Positions 26,279 through 34,879 of a stretch of 64,000 nt of DNA are shown in pieces. The DNA comes from [Streptosporangium] indianense (lineage in GTDB: Bacteria > Actinomycetota > Actinomycetes > Streptomycetales > Streptomycetaceae). The notes below the pieces were generated by a model that was not told the origin of the DNA, did not search any database, and saw only the letters and a list, made by a program, of their open reading frames with translations. The stretch lies in the NCBI RefSeq assembly GCF_021474405.1, contig NZ_JAKEIO010000010.1, positions 27,631-91,630 of the forward strand. The letters run 5' to 3'. Position 1 is the stretch's first letter; each line of letters opens with the position of its first letter. Both the position numbers and the translations under genes were made by a program.

Positions 26279-27451
26279 GTGAAATCAAGGAAATTGCGCG
26301 GTACGCGCCGCCGCGTCACGATAGTCGGGGCCGCGGCGACCTCGGTCGTCGCCGGAGTCGCCCTGCTGCCCAACTGGAGCGCGGGCGCGACCGTCGTCGA
26401 CGATCCCACGGTGGACGCGCGGACCAAGGCCACCTTCCAGCGGCTGGCGGACGCCGTCTTCACCGACCGCACCAACGCCCTGGTCGCCGGCGGACGGGCC
26501 GACGCCGGAAAGCCGCTGACCGACGGCTTCTCCGGCGACGTCGCCCTGTCCTCCGGTACGGCCCGCACCGAGGACGCCACCCTGTCCGAGCTCGGGCAGC
26601 GGCGGCAGCAGCTGGCGAAGGCCGGCGAGACGTACGGCAAGGCCAGCACCACCGTCACGCTGGACGCGACAAGGGTGACGGGCCGCACGGCCAAGGCGGA
26701 GGTCACCGAGACCACGACCCTGACCTACGCCGAAACCCGCGGGAACGCCCCGAAGACCACCGGATTCCAGGCCCGGCACGAGCTGACCTTCAAGGCCGAC
26801 CGGCACGGCGACTGGCGGCTGACCGGCATCCGCGACACCGACCAGGGCGGTCTCGCGGTGAACACGCTGTCCAAGCCGGCCCCCGTCAAGCCGGCCCCCG
26901 CCCCGGACAACACCACCCCGGACGCCCCGCGCGCGGCGATCACCCGCAACCCGGCCGCCGCCCCCAAGACCGCCACGACGTACGACTACAAGGCCATGGC
27001 GGCCTATGCCGAGAAGTACTGGAACGTCTACAACAAGGACTACCCGGACTTCAACGGCCACGGCGCCGGCGGCGACTGCACCAACTTCGTCAGCCAGGCC
27101 CTGAAGGCGGGCGGCTGGAAGCACGCCCCCGGCTACGTGTACGACTACACCAAGTGGTTCGGCAACGCCGACATCCAGTCGGACTCCTTCGTCGGCGTCA
27201 ACGAATGGTCCTGGTTCGCCCAGAACTCCAAGCGGACCACGCCGCTCGCCAACGTCTTCCAGCTCGAGGTCGGTGACGTCCTCCAGATGGACTTCGACCG
27301 GGACGGGTCCAAGGACCACACGATGATCGTCACGTACAAGAGCGGCGGTGTGCCGTACGTGACCTACCACTCGAACAACACCCTCCGCAGGTCGGTGGCG
27401 AGCCTCGTCGCGTCGTACCCGAACGCGTACTACTACGCCTACCGCACCTGA
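26279..27451 (+). CDS. Secreted amidase-domain protein (Amidase_6, CHAP/NlpC-like)
   Basis: A 390-residue secreted protein. The signal peptide is residues 1-36 (basic start, hydrophobic core, likely cleavage after SAGA). A variable stress-like domain (about 45-200) and a proline-rich linker follow. The C-terminal putative amidase domain has the catalytic cysteine in GGDCTNFVSQ and the histidine in SKDHTMIV, a papain-like pair. It should cut amide bonds, perhaps in peptidoglycan or its peptides. The GTG start at 26279 follows AGAGGGGA. It completes a run of three wall-related genes. Confidence 0.85.
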   Translation: MKSRKLRGTRRRVTIVGAAATSVVAGVALLPNWSAGATVVDDPTVDARTKATFQRLADAVFTDRTNALVAGGRADAGKPLTDGFSGDVALSSGTARTEDATLSELGQRRQQLAKAGETYGKASTTVTLDATRVTGRTAKAEVTETTTLTYAETRGNAPKTTGFQARHELTFKADRHGDWRLTGIRDTDQGGLAVNTLSKPAPVKPAPAPDNTTPDAPRAAITRNPAAAPKTATTYDYKAMAAYAEKYWNVYNKDYPDFNGHGAGGDCTNFVSQALKAGGWKHAPGYVYDYTKWFGNADIQSDSFVGVNEWSWFAQNSKRTTPLANVFQLEVGDVLQMDFDRDGSKDHTMIVTYKSGGVPYVTYHSNNTLRRSVASLVASYPNAYYYAYRT

Positions 27452-27469
27452 GCACGGTGGGGGCCGGGC

Positions 27470-28876
27470 TCAGTGTCCGGCCCCTCTCTCCTCGCGGATC
27501 GCGGAGACCACACCGGCCACCGCCCGGCGGACCGCTTCCGTCTCCGTGAGGAAGTGCCAGTAGTCGGGGTGGCGGCCCTCGAGGCCGGCGACGGCACGGT
27601 CCAGACGGGCCACGGCGTCGTCCAGGGGGCGGGCGTGCCGCGGGTCGGGGGTGTTGCGGCCGGCCATGGCGAGGCGCTGGGCGTCCCGGATGGCGAAGCG
27701 CGTGCGGTCGATCTCCTGCTGGGGGTCCTTCTGCACGGCGTTCAGACGGTGCAGCCGGTCGCCCGCGGCCGATACGGCCTCGTCGGTGCTGTTCAGCAGG
27801 GCCCGTACGGTCGACAGCAGGGCCGTCGCGTCGGCCCAGCGCTGTGCGCCGCGGGCGGTCTGGGCCTCGGCCAGTTTCGCCTCGGCCCGGCGGACGTTCT
27901 CGGCGGCGGAGTCCGGGACGTGCTGCAGGTCCTGCCAGCAGGCCGCGGTGAAGCGGCGGCGCAGCTCGCTCAGGGTCGGTTCGACCTGCTCGGAGCGGGT
28001 GGTGAGGGCCTGGGCGCGGGTGCGCAGGGAGACCAGGCGGTGGTCGATCTCCGCGGCGCGGTCCGGCAGCCGCTCGGCCTCCACACGGACCGCCTCCGCC
28101 TCACGGCTGACCCGCTCGGCCCGCTCCAGGGTCTGCGGGACGCCGTGCTGTCCGGCGCCCTGGTTCAGCCTGGTCAGCTCCGGGGACAGGGCGGCGAGCC
28201 GGGCGGCGAGGTCGTCGGCCCGCAGCCCGGACGCGCGGACGGAATCGAGGGCGTCGGAGGCGGCGAGCAGGGCCTGGCGGGCCCGTTCGACCGCGGGGGC
28301 GAGGCGGGCCAGCTGCGTCTCGGCCTTGCCGAGCAGGGGCCCGAGGCCGTCGGTGAACCGGTCCAGCTCCTGCTTGACCCGGCCGAGTTCCTCCCTGGCG
28401 GCGGTCAGCTCGGCTCGGGCGCGGGAGGCGGCGGAGGCCTCCAGGTCGTCGCGGTCGAGGTCGTGGGCGTCGACGGCGTCGATGTAGCGGTGGCTGACCT
28501 CGTCGATGCGACGGCCGAGGGCGTCGAAGTCGGCGACGGCGCGACGGGCGGCGGGCGAGTCGTCGACGGCGGTGATCGTCTCGATCGAGATGCGCAGGTC
28601 GCGCTGGGCGGTGTCGAGCTCGTAGAACGCGGCCGCGGCGGCGTCCTTCGCCGCCTGGGCCTCGGCCCGCTGGTTCTCGGCGCGGCCGCCGAACCAGCGC
28701 CGGGTGCCCCCGCCCGCGAAGGCGGCCGGCAGCGCCAGCGCGGCCACCAGCGGCAACGCCATCAGGGTCAGCGCGTCCCGGAGCGGACGGCCCGGGGTGC
28801 GGGAGGAGGCGGGGCGGCCCGGGCGGTGTGCACGCGGCACCGACGGCGAGTCCGGCTGTCCTGGTGTCGCCGTCAC
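27470..28876 (-). CDS. Membrane-anchored long coiled-coil protein
   Basis: A 468-residue protein without an enzymatic motif that I recognise. It has a short cytoplasmic tail, one TM segment (about residues 35-55), then about 380 residues rich in Ala, Arg, Glu and Leu with heptad character, indicating extended coiled coil. The C-terminus (HPDYWHFLTETEAVRRAV) is better ordered. The GTG at 28876 follows GGAGAAGGA. It converges on the amidase gene with only 18 bp between stops. It could be a cell-envelope scaffold; nothing more can be claimed. Confidence 0.75.
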   Translation of the reverse strand: MTATPGQPDSPSVPRAHRPGRPASSRTPGRPLRDALTLMALPLVAALALPAAFAGGGTRRWFGGRAENQRAEAQAAKDAAAAAFYELDTAQRDLRISIETITAVDDSPAARRAVADFDALGRRIDEVSHRYIDAVDAHDLDRDDLEASAASRARAELTAAREELGRVKQELDRFTDGLGPLLGKAETQLARLAPAVERARQALLAASDALDSVRASGLRADDLAARLAALSPELTRLNQGAGQHGVPQTLERAERVSREAEAVRVEAERLPDRAAEIDHRLVSLRTRAQALTTRSEQVEPTLSELRRRFTAACWQDLQHVPDSAAENVRRAEAKLAEAQTARGAQRWADATALLSTVRALLNSTDEAVSAAGDRLHRLNAVQKDPQQEIDRTRFAIRDAQRLAMAGRNTPDPRHARPLDDAVARLDRAVAGLEGRHPDYWHFLTETEAVRRAVAGVVSAIREERGAGH

Positions 28877-28950
28877 ATCCTTCTCCCGTGCTGTGGTCCG
28901 CCCTGCCCGGTGTCATTCTCCCACCGGTTGAAGACGAACACACGGGCCGT

Positions 28951-29131
28951 TCAGTTCGCCGTGCGGACCGTCACTTTGCCGTCGCCGTCCTCGGCCTTCA
29001 CGGTGACGCCGCGGGGCACCTCGATGCGGTGCCTGGCCGAGCAGTGTGCGGCCCCGGAAGGAACGGTGGCCGGGGTCGGTGTCGTCCCCGGCGAGGGCGG
29101 TGGCGCGGGCAGTGGCGGTGCGTGCGGTCAT
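28951..29131 (-). pseudogene. Small ORF with strong ribosome site and apparent frameshift
   Basis: The ATG at 29131 is preceded by GGGGAG at normal distance and starts MTARTATARATALAGDDTD. After residue about 36 this frame turns into arginine-rich nonsense, while the neighbouring frame continues as a plausible beta-strand-rich end, RIEVPRGVTVKAEDGDGKVT, to a stop at 28951. A single indel near 29030 would join them into a protein of about 60 residues. I cannot tell decay from a sequence error. The unshifted frame ends at 28913. Confidence 0.35.
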
Positions 29132-29279
29132 GACGATCTCCCCTGGAGGGACGACGGGCACCTCGAAGACGCTCTACGACCGTAGGGATCGGGGCCCCTC
29201 GGGGGGATCCGGGCCACTCCCGGATCCGGGGTGGGGCCGGCCCCCGGCGCGGAACCGGAGGCGGCCCCCCGCTACGGGT

Positions 29280-29310
29280 TTGCCGGACTGTGCCCCGGGC
29301 CATGTAGGCT
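29280..29310 (+). promoter_or_regulatory. Candidate tRNA-Val promoter
   Basis: TTGCCG (29280-29285) and TAGGCT (29305-29310) lie 31 bp upstream of the mature 5' end. The 19-bp spacing is long, so support is moderate. Confidence 0.4.
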
Positions 29311-29341
29311 GTCGACTCGACCTGGGCGTGTCCCGGGATCC

Positions 29342-29416
<75 letters not shown>

Positions 29417-29434
29417 CACCGAGTTCCACGACAC

Positions 29435-29463
29435 AGGCCCTCCAGGGATGTTCCCGGGGGGCC
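29435..29463 (+). terminator. Terminator of tRNA-Val
   Basis: AGGCCCTCC can pair with GGGGGGCCT (with G-T pairs) about 20 bp after the tRNA. Confidence 0.45.
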
Positions 29464-29557
29464 TCTGTGACGCCGGGGGCGGATCCGCCGCGGCAGGGGT
29501 CAGACCTACGTCCACCCCGGGGCGGTGCCGGGGCGCGGCTGTCCCTACGATGAGCCT

Positions 29558-29947
29558 GTGAACAGTCCCCGCCGGCGTGCTCCGCGACTCGTCCTGAGGC
29601 CGTGGCATGTGCTGGGCGTGCTGGGGCTGTTGGCGGGGTTGCTGGGAATGCACGGGCTGGCGCCCGGTGGAGGGCTGCCCGGGGCCGCGCACGGGCAGCA
29701 CATGGACGCCCTCACGGTGCGGACGCAGTTTGTGCCCTACGCGCACTGCGGTGACGGGCACGTCCAGCACGCCGACGCGACCTGTGCGTCGGGTGCCGTC
29801 AGTGGCGGGCCGGTGCTGCCTCCGCTCGTCCCGGACCCGGTTCCCGCCGCCGTGCGGGAGAGCGCCGTTCGGGTGTATGCCGTCGTGGACACGGAGGGCG
29901 CCCGGGCCCCGCCTTCGCTCTCCGAGCTTCAGCTTCTGCGGATCTAG
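29558..29947 (+). CDS. DUF6153 family small membrane protein
   Basis: A 129-residue protein with one TM segment near residues 17-34 and an outside domain containing a short His/Cys-bearing stretch (YAHCGDGHVQHADATCASG) that could bind metal. The GTG start has no clear ribosome site; TACGAT at 29545-29550 is a possible -10 and would give a nearly leaderless mRNA. It is followed, 96 bp on, by the DUF305 lipoprotein. I recall this pair recurring in Streptomyces, which suggests a joint function, perhaps with copper. Confidence 0.78.
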   Translation: MNSPRRRAPRLVLRPWHVLGVLGLLAGLLGMHGLAPGGGLPGAAHGQHMDALTVRTQFVPYAHCGDGHVQHADATCASGAVSGGPVLPPLVPDPVPAAVRESAVRVYAVVDTEGARAPPSLSELQLLRI

Positions 29948-30043
29948 AGAGGGCACGTCACGCCGGCCGGTGCCGACCGGCGGCGGCGTGACGTCTCGTC
30001 GTGTCCGCACATCCCAGTTCCTTGCAGGAGCAGGAGTTCACCC

Positions 30044-30721
30044 ATGAGCAACCTTCGTACCCTGGCGCGCCGCGCCACCCTGGTGGCGGCGACGGGTGCC
30101 GCGGCCCTCGTCCTCGCGGCCTGTGGCGGTGACGGTGCCGACCGCGCCGCCGGCGGTTCCGGTCACGGCGACGCCGGAAGCCACAGCCCCGCCGCGACCC
30201 CCTCGTCCGCCGGCGCCCACAACGCCCAGGACGTCGCCTTCGCGCAGGGCATGATCCCGCATCACCGGCAGGCGCTGGAGATGGCGCGGCTGGCCGGGGA
30301 CCGGGCCTCCTCGGACACGGTGAAGGACCTCGCCGGGCGGATCGAGAAGGCGCAGGATCCGGAGATCCGGACCATGACCGGCTGGCTGAAGAGCTGGGGC
30401 GAGGACGTCCCCGCTTCCTCCGGCGGCGCCATGGACCACTCCGCGTCCGGCCACTCCGGCATGCCCGGCATGATGGGCGCCGAGGACATGGACGCCCTGG
30501 CGAAGCTGACGGGCAAGGCGTTCGACGTCCAGTTCCTGACGATGATGGTCGAGCACCACGAAGGGGCCGTGGAGATGGCCCGGACCGAGCAGGGCAAGGG
30601 CCGCCACGGCCAGGCCAAGAGCATGGCCGAGGACATCGTCACCGCCCAGAACGCCGAGATCACCGAGATGAACAAGCTCCTCGGCAAGAGCGCGAGCAAG
30701 AGCGACAGCAGCCAGGGCTGA
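30044..30721 (+). CDS. DUF305 lipoprotein
   Basis: A 225-residue exported lipoprotein: lipobox LVLAAC with the lipidated Cys at residue 27, then a His/Gly/Ser-rich stretch and a DUF305 four-helix domain. Both duplicated signature helices are present: FAQGMIPHHRQALEMARLA and LTMMVEHHEGAVEMART. Their His/Met residues suggest copper or silver binding, as inferred for other DUF305 proteins. A methionine-rich linker (GHSGMPGMMGAEDMD) adds to that. The ATG follows AGGAGCAGGAG. Confidence 0.88.
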   Translation: MSNLRTLARRATLVAATGAAALVLAACGGDGADRAAGGSGHGDAGSHSPAATPSSAGAHNAQDVAFAQGMIPHHRQALEMARLAGDRASSDTVKDLAGRIEKAQDPEIRTMTGWLKSWGEDVPASSGGAMDHSASGHSGMPGMMGAEDMDALAKLTGKAFDVQFLTMMVEHHEGAVEMARTEQGKGRHGQAKSMAEDIVTAQNAEITEMNKLLGKSASKSDSSQG

Positions 30722-30771
30722 TCCGACAGCCGGGCCTGATCCGACAGCCGGGCCTGATCCGACAGCCGGGG
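30718..30771. repeat. Three 18-bp tandem repeats at the DUF305 stop codon
   Basis: The unit CTGATCCGACAGCCGGGC occurs three times (30718-30735, 30736-30753, 30754-30771, last base differs). Each copy repeats the TGA stop. Confidence 0.85.
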
Positions 30772-30775
30772 CTGG

Positions 30776-31129
30776 TCACGAGGCTCCGCCGGTCTCCTCC
30801 GGCGGGGCCTCGTGCGCGTGCTTCAGGTCCGAGCGGGCCGTCACCCGGTCCGGGCCCGAGAGTTCGGACCAGTAGCGGTGGGTGCTGACGAACACCGCGA
30901 GCTCGTGCTCGCGGTGCCTGAGCTTCTCCACTTCGGCCTGTTCGTCGGCGCTCCAGCCGGGGGAGGCGGGCCGTTCCACCTTGCGCCAGCCGTTGTCGTC
31001 ACTGAAGCCGTCCAGTGGCTCCACCGACCACGGGAGCCGCTTCAGCAGGGCCGACAGCTCGGCCCGGACCTGATGGAGTTCCTCCTGACCGGCCAGGAGG
31101 TCACTCGGAAAGTCGTAGGTCGCAGCCAC
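30776..31129 (-). CDS. Conserved hypothetical protein
   Basis: A 117-residue soluble protein with helical character and no motif that I can name; landmarks are EELHQVRAELSALLKRLPW and GWSADEQAEVEKLRHREHE. The GTG start lies close after GAGG. A TATCAT on the minus strand (31137-31142) suggests transcription starting at or just before the GTG. Its last codons lie in the hairpin shared with the convergent DUF305 gene. Regular codon use supports it as real. Confidence 0.7.
   Translation of the reverse strand: MAATYDFPSDLLAGQEELHQVRAELSALLKRLPWSVEPLDGFSDDNGWRKVERPASPGWSADEQAEVEKLRHREHELAVFVSTHRYWSELSGPDRVTARSDLKHAHEAPPEETGGAS
30780..30811. terminator. Shared hairpin between convergent genes
   Basis: GAGGCTCCGCCGG pairs with CCGGCGGGGCCTC (one G-T) around a 6-base loop. 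It overlaps the 3' end of the minus-strand gene at 30776. Confidence 0.65.
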
Positions 31130-31180
31130 GCCTCAATGATACGCCTGTTCGAATATGGCAGGCGAGTTCCTTCCTGGGGC

Positions 31181-32077
31181 TCATGCGAACGGGCGCACCT
31201 CGCTCACCACCCGCGCGGTCACCGGAGCGGGGATCCCGTGCCGCTCGGCCGCGCGCAGCAACGCTCCGCCGATGGCGTCCAGTTCGAGGGGCCGGTCCGC
31301 CTCCGCGTCGCGCTGCATGGAGGACTTCGTCGCCGGCGGGAAGGCGTCGTAGCGGGCGAGGGCACGGGCCGGGTCCGCCGGGCCGCCGCACGCGTGGCTG
31401 ATCGCGGCCGTCTCCTCCACCAGGGCGGCCAGCTCCTCACGATGGCGGGTGCGGACCTCGCCGAGGGGGAGGCCGTACCGCGTGGTGAGCAGGGCGAAGG
31501 GCGCCAGGAACGACATCTTGGCCCAGAGGGCCGCCGTCTCGTCCTCCAGCACACGGGTGGCCGGACCGGCCTCGGCGAAGGCCCCGGCGAGGGCGTCGAG
31601 GCGGGCCCGGGGCACGTCCGTACCGGTCAGGTCGATCTCCGCGAAGGGGCTGCCGTGTTCGATCACGCCCGGAGCGACACGGGTCGACTCGACGCGGATC
31701 ACGGCCGGGGCCACACGGTCCGCCCGGTACCGGGCACGCAGGGCCGCCGGATGCTCGACACCGTTCAGGAACGGCACGAGGAGACCGTCGGACAGCACCG
31801 GCGCGGGCACCCGTGCCAGGGCGGCGTCCAGGGCCGTGTGCTTGACGGTGACCAGGCACGCGTCGACCGGCTCCCGCAGCGCGGTGTCCGCCTCGACGCG
31901 GGCCGTGAAGTCGCCGAAGCGGGCGCTGTCGACCCGGATGCCGTCGGTGCGCAGGGTCTCGGCGGTCTTCTCGCCGGACAGGCAGATCACGCGGTGGCCG
32001 GTGCGGGAGAGCAGGGCGGCGAGCAGACCGCCCACGCCGCCGGGGCCCAGGACGGCCACGGTGAGTTCGTTCGCCAC
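31181..32077 (-). CDS. Ketopantoate reductase-like (ApbA/PanE family) enzyme
   Basis: A 298-residue NADPH-dependent 2-keto acid reductase. The N-terminal Rossmann motif is VLGPGGVGGLLAALL (about residues 9-23), followed by the family's VKHT segment. The C-terminal ApbA_C helical domain has LWAKMSFLAPFALLT and a conserved Ser/Asp region near SSMQRDAEADRPLELD. If it is true PanE it would reduce ketopantoate to pantoate for coenzyme A, but no pan genes are nearby and the family is broad. The GTG start follows GAGAGGAA. Confidence 0.82.
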   Translation of the reverse strand: MANELTVAVLGPGGVGGLLAALLSRTGHRVICLSGEKTAETLRTDGIRVDSARFGDFTARVEADTALREPVDACLVTVKHTALDAALARVPAPVLSDGLLVPFLNGVEHPAALRARYRADRVAPAVIRVESTRVAPGVIEHGSPFAEIDLTGTDVPRARLDALAGAFAEAGPATRVLEDETAALWAKMSFLAPFALLTTRYGLPLGEVRTRHREELAALVEETAAISHACGGPADPARALARYDAFPPATKSSMQRDAEADRPLELDAIGGALLRAAERHGIPAPVTARVVSEVRPFA

Positions 32078-32179
32078 GAGGGGTTCCTCTCGTCGGTCGG
32101 CCCCGGGATGGTGGCCGCCTCGCAGCGATCATGGCAGGAGCCGCTGTCGTGCGAGGGGCGAAGGGGTGAGACTGGGGGC

Positions 32180-32410
32180 ATGTGCCGGAGTATCAAGACG
32201 CTGCGCCCGCCCGCGATGCCCGAAGAGGCCACCGAGGCGGATGTGCGCGCTGCCGCCCTGCAGTACGTGCGGAAGGTGTCGGGCTTCCGCGCCCCCGCCG
32301 CTCACAACCAGGAGGTGTTCGACCGCGCCGTGGAAGCGATCGCGCAGGCGACGGCCGAGTTGCTGGACGGCCTGGAGGTCCGGGGCGCGGGGGCCCGGAA
32401 GGCGAGCTAG
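32180..32410 (+). CDS. DUF2277 family protein
   Basis: A 76-residue protein with the family's conserved start MCRSIKTLRPPAMPEEATE and the central ALQYVRKVSGFRAPAAHNQE. The N-terminal cysteine and basic residues look like a nucleic-acid or metal contact, but no function is known. Its TAG stop codon lies exactly at the left end of the palindromic element, so the last residues may have been altered when that element inserted. Confidence 0.82.
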   Translation: MCRSIKTLRPPAMPEEATEADVRAAALQYVRKVSGFRAPAAHNQEVFDRAVEAIAQATAELLDGLEVRGAGARKAS

Positions 32411-32575
32411 TGCCGCGGCAGGCGACGTTCGCCCCGTCGCGACGCCCGGCACGCCCTCTCGCCGCACCGGTCGAAAGCCCAAGTACGTCCAGTACGAGGG
32501 CTTCCGGCCGGCACGCCGAGAGCACGCACCGGACGCCGCTCCTTCACGGGCAAACGTTGCCTGCCGCGGCACTAG
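32407..32575. mobile_element. Palindromic MITE-like element
   Basis: The 169-bp segment is one long imperfect palindrome. Its ends, CTAGTGCCGCGGCAGGC, are identical in both arms and the similarity continues inward through ACGTTxGCCC and (A)CCGGxCGxAAGCCC almost to the centre. TA flanks both ends (32408-32409 and 32573-32574), as expected for a TA-targeting transposon such as IS630/Tc1. It codes for no protein. I classify it as a non-autonomous MITE from its structure alone. Confidence 0.7.
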
Positions 32576-32609
32576 CCGGCCGGCCGGCCCCGCTCCCGGC
32601 CGTGCGGGC

Positions 32610-33971
32610 TCAGACCGCCGGCTCCGGCTGGGGCTCGGGGCGTGGCGCGGGGACGGTCCGCGCCTCCCACAGCCTGGTCGTCCGCCGGTAGCCGTGGACC
32701 ACCGACGCCATCGCCAGCAGGAGCAGCGGCGCGAAGAGCCACGGGTACGCGGCCATCTCCAGGGGCAGGAAGCGGTAGGACGCCAGCAGCACCGCGAAGA
32801 CGACCGTCCCGTGGCCGACCAGCCGCAGACCGGCCCGGTCCCAGCCGCGGTCGTACGTGCGAAGCGCCGCCTCGACCGTGTACGCGAACACCACGCCGGC
32901 GATGAGGTCCACGCCGTAGTGCCAGCCGAACCCCAGCGTCGCGGCGAGGGTGGCGATCAGCCAGAACGTGCCGGCCAGACGCAGGGCGCGCGGTCCTCTG
33001 CGGGAGTGGATGAAGATCGTCGTGGCCCACGCCGTGTGCAGGCTGGGCATGCAGTTGCGCGGCGTGATCCCGTCGAACGGCATCGCGTACGGGGTGGTGA
33101 CCGGCGGCAGCGTGTCGGGCCACAGGTCGGCCGCCGCCCAGTGCCCGCCCTCGGGGCCGTAGGCGAACATCGGCCCGACCACGGGATAGATCATGTAGAC
33201 GGCCGGTCCGAGCACGCCGATCAGCAGGAACGTCCGTACCAGGTGGTGGCGTGGGAAGCGCCGCTCGGCCGCCACGTTGCGCAGCTGGTACAGCGCCACA
33301 CAGACCGCGGCCACCGCGAGCTGGGCGTAGACGTAGTCGAGGGCGTGCTCGCCGACCGGGCCGCTCGCCCTGAGGAGCCGGCCCGCCAGCCACGACGGGT
33401 TGCCGAGCGCGTGATCGGCCATGGCGATGTACGGGTCGAGGACGACCGGGCGGGTCTTCGACGTGATCAGCAGCCAGGTGTCCCCGGTCTTGCGGCCGGT
33501 CACCAGCAGCAGGCCGAGCCCCACACCCTTCAGCATCAGGAGGCGTTCCGGGCCGGTGCGGCGGGTGAGGGCGATGATCCCGCAGCCCAGGATCACCCAC
33601 AGCGCGCCGTTGCCGAACGGGTGGCCTTCGTCGGGATAGGTGCCGGTCGCCCAGCGGACCAGCAGGAACACGACGTCGATGCCGATCGCGGTGCCGAGCG
33701 CGAGGAGCCGTTGCCGCCAGGTGAGCACCACCATCGTCAGCGCGAGGCTGGCGTACAGCAGGAACCCGGACTTGGGGGCGTAAACGACCTCGCGGGCCTG
33801 CGTGGTGATCGGACCGGGTATGCCGAGCCGGTATGCGGCGATCTGGAGCGCGACGAGGAATCCGAGCGTGAGCACGCCGGCCGCGGCCCACAGCACGGTC
33901 CGTGGGTGCCGCTTCGCGGCGGAGGCGATCCGTCCAGTGCGAGAGGCTTCCCGCGACGCCGTCGTCGTCAA
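32610..33971 (-). CDS. PAP2-family membrane protein (inositolphosphotransferase-like)
   Basis: A 453-residue membrane protein with about ten TM segments. The phosphatase signature is split as expected: RNCMPSLHTAW (motif with catalytic His) and FGWHYGVDLIAG. The RNCMPSLHT form is that of the Aur1/IPC-synthase-like PAP2_3 group, which moves phospho-head-groups between lipids. The N-terminal half has extra TM helices. The predicted start is a TTG at 33971 with a weak ribosome site. DedA lies directly upstream on the same strand (52-bp gap), so both may act on envelope lipids. Confidence 0.82.
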   Translation of the reverse strand: MTTTASREASRTGRIASAAKRHPRTVLWAAAGVLTLGFLVALQIAAYRLGIPGPITTQAREVVYAPKSGFLLYASLALTMVVLTWRQRLLALGTAIGIDVVFLLVRWATGTYPDEGHPFGNGALWVILGCGIIALTRRTGPERLLMLKGVGLGLLLVTGRKTGDTWLLITSKTRPVVLDPYIAMADHALGNPSWLAGRLLRASGPVGEHALDYVYAQLAVAAVCVALYQLRNVAAERRFPRHHLVRTFLLIGVLGPAVYMIYPVVGPMFAYGPEGGHWAAADLWPDTLPPVTTPYAMPFDGITPRNCMPSLHTAWATTIFIHSRRGPRALRLAGTFWLIATLAATLGFGWHYGVDLIAGVVFAYTVEAALRTYDRGWDRAGLRLVGHGTVVFAVLLASYRFLPLEMAAYPWLFAPLLLLAMASVVHGYRRTTRLWEARTVPAPRPEPQPEPAV

Positions 33972-34023
33972 TGTCTCAGCCGCTTCCCGGTCGTGGTGGT
34001 CGTGGTGGTGAGCCGGAGCCGGT

Positions 34024-34620
34024 CTACGAGGTCCGCGGCTCGCGCCGCATCAGGTACGCAGCCCCCGCCCCGGCACCGAACAGTGCCGTCACCGACACCG
34101 CCGTCGCCAGCCAGGTCGCCCCCAGCCAGTGGGCGCCGAAGTAGCCGAGGGCGACGCTGTAGACGGCCCAGGTGAAGCCGGCCAGGGCCGACCAGGGCAG
34201 GAAGTCGCGGGCGCGGCGGTGGGCGGCGCCCGCGCCGAGGGAGACCACCGAGCGGCCGGCGGGAGCGAAACGGGCCACGACGACGAGGGCGCCGCCGCCG
34301 CGGGCGAGTGCCGCGCCGAGACGTTGCTGTGCGGTGGTCAGCCGCCGGGAGCGGGATATCGCCCGGTCCAGCCGGGCGCCGCCGCGCCAGGCGAGGCGGT
34401 AGGCGGCCAGGTCCCCGAGGACGGAGGCGGTGGCGGCGCAGAGCGTCAGGGCGAGGATGTCGGGTACGTCGGTCGCGGTGCCCGCTGCCGCCGCCGTGGC
34501 CGCCGTGATCACCAGGACGCCGCTGGGCAGCACCGGCAGGAACACGTCGAGCAGGACGGACAAGGCCACCACCGCGTAGATCCACGGGCTGCCGATCGGC
34601 AACCCCACTTGCTCCAGCAC
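34024..34620 (-). CDS. DedA family membrane protein
   Basis: A 198-residue protein of the DedA/VTT family with about five TM segments. Conserved parts include LPVLPSGVLVITAA, the VARFAPAGRSVVSLGAGAA version of the FxGRxxPxxR motif, and GYFGAHWLG. The GTG start at 34620 is placed by GGGGAG eight bases before it; the frame is open further upstream without a better site. It lies upstream of the PAP2 gene on the same strand. Confidence 0.83.
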   Translation of the reverse strand: MLEQVGLPIGSPWIYAVVALSVLLDVFLPVLPSGVLVITAATAAAAGTATDVPDILALTLCAATASVLGDLAAYRLAWRGGARLDRAISRSRRLTTAQQRLGAALARGGGALVVVARFAPAGRSVVSLGAGAAHRRARDFLPWSALAGFTWAVYSVALGYFGAHWLGATWLATAVSVTALFGAGAGAAYLMRREPRTS

Positions 34621-34879
34621 CGCGACTCCCCGTGACTCCCCCGTGGGCCAGACCGTGCCGCGATGGCGCGGGGGACGGCAGGAGTGGCCATGACAGCCAT
34701 ACAGCGTACGCCCGGGGGGTGACGGGCGGTTCACGGGGGGCTCATACGTTCGGTGCGGACTGTTCACCTCGCGGCGACTTGTCCTGAGTTGCTGCGATAT
34801 GCAAACAGAACCCGCGAACAGAACGGCGCCGGCCCGCGAAGGGGCGGGCGCCGCTCTCGTGTCCGGCGGTTCGGTCGGC

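Noticed and set aside
32411..32572. Protein-coding gene inside the palindromic element
   Set aside because: Frames exist on both strands only because the DNA is palindromic; no start with ribosome site and no transposase motif.
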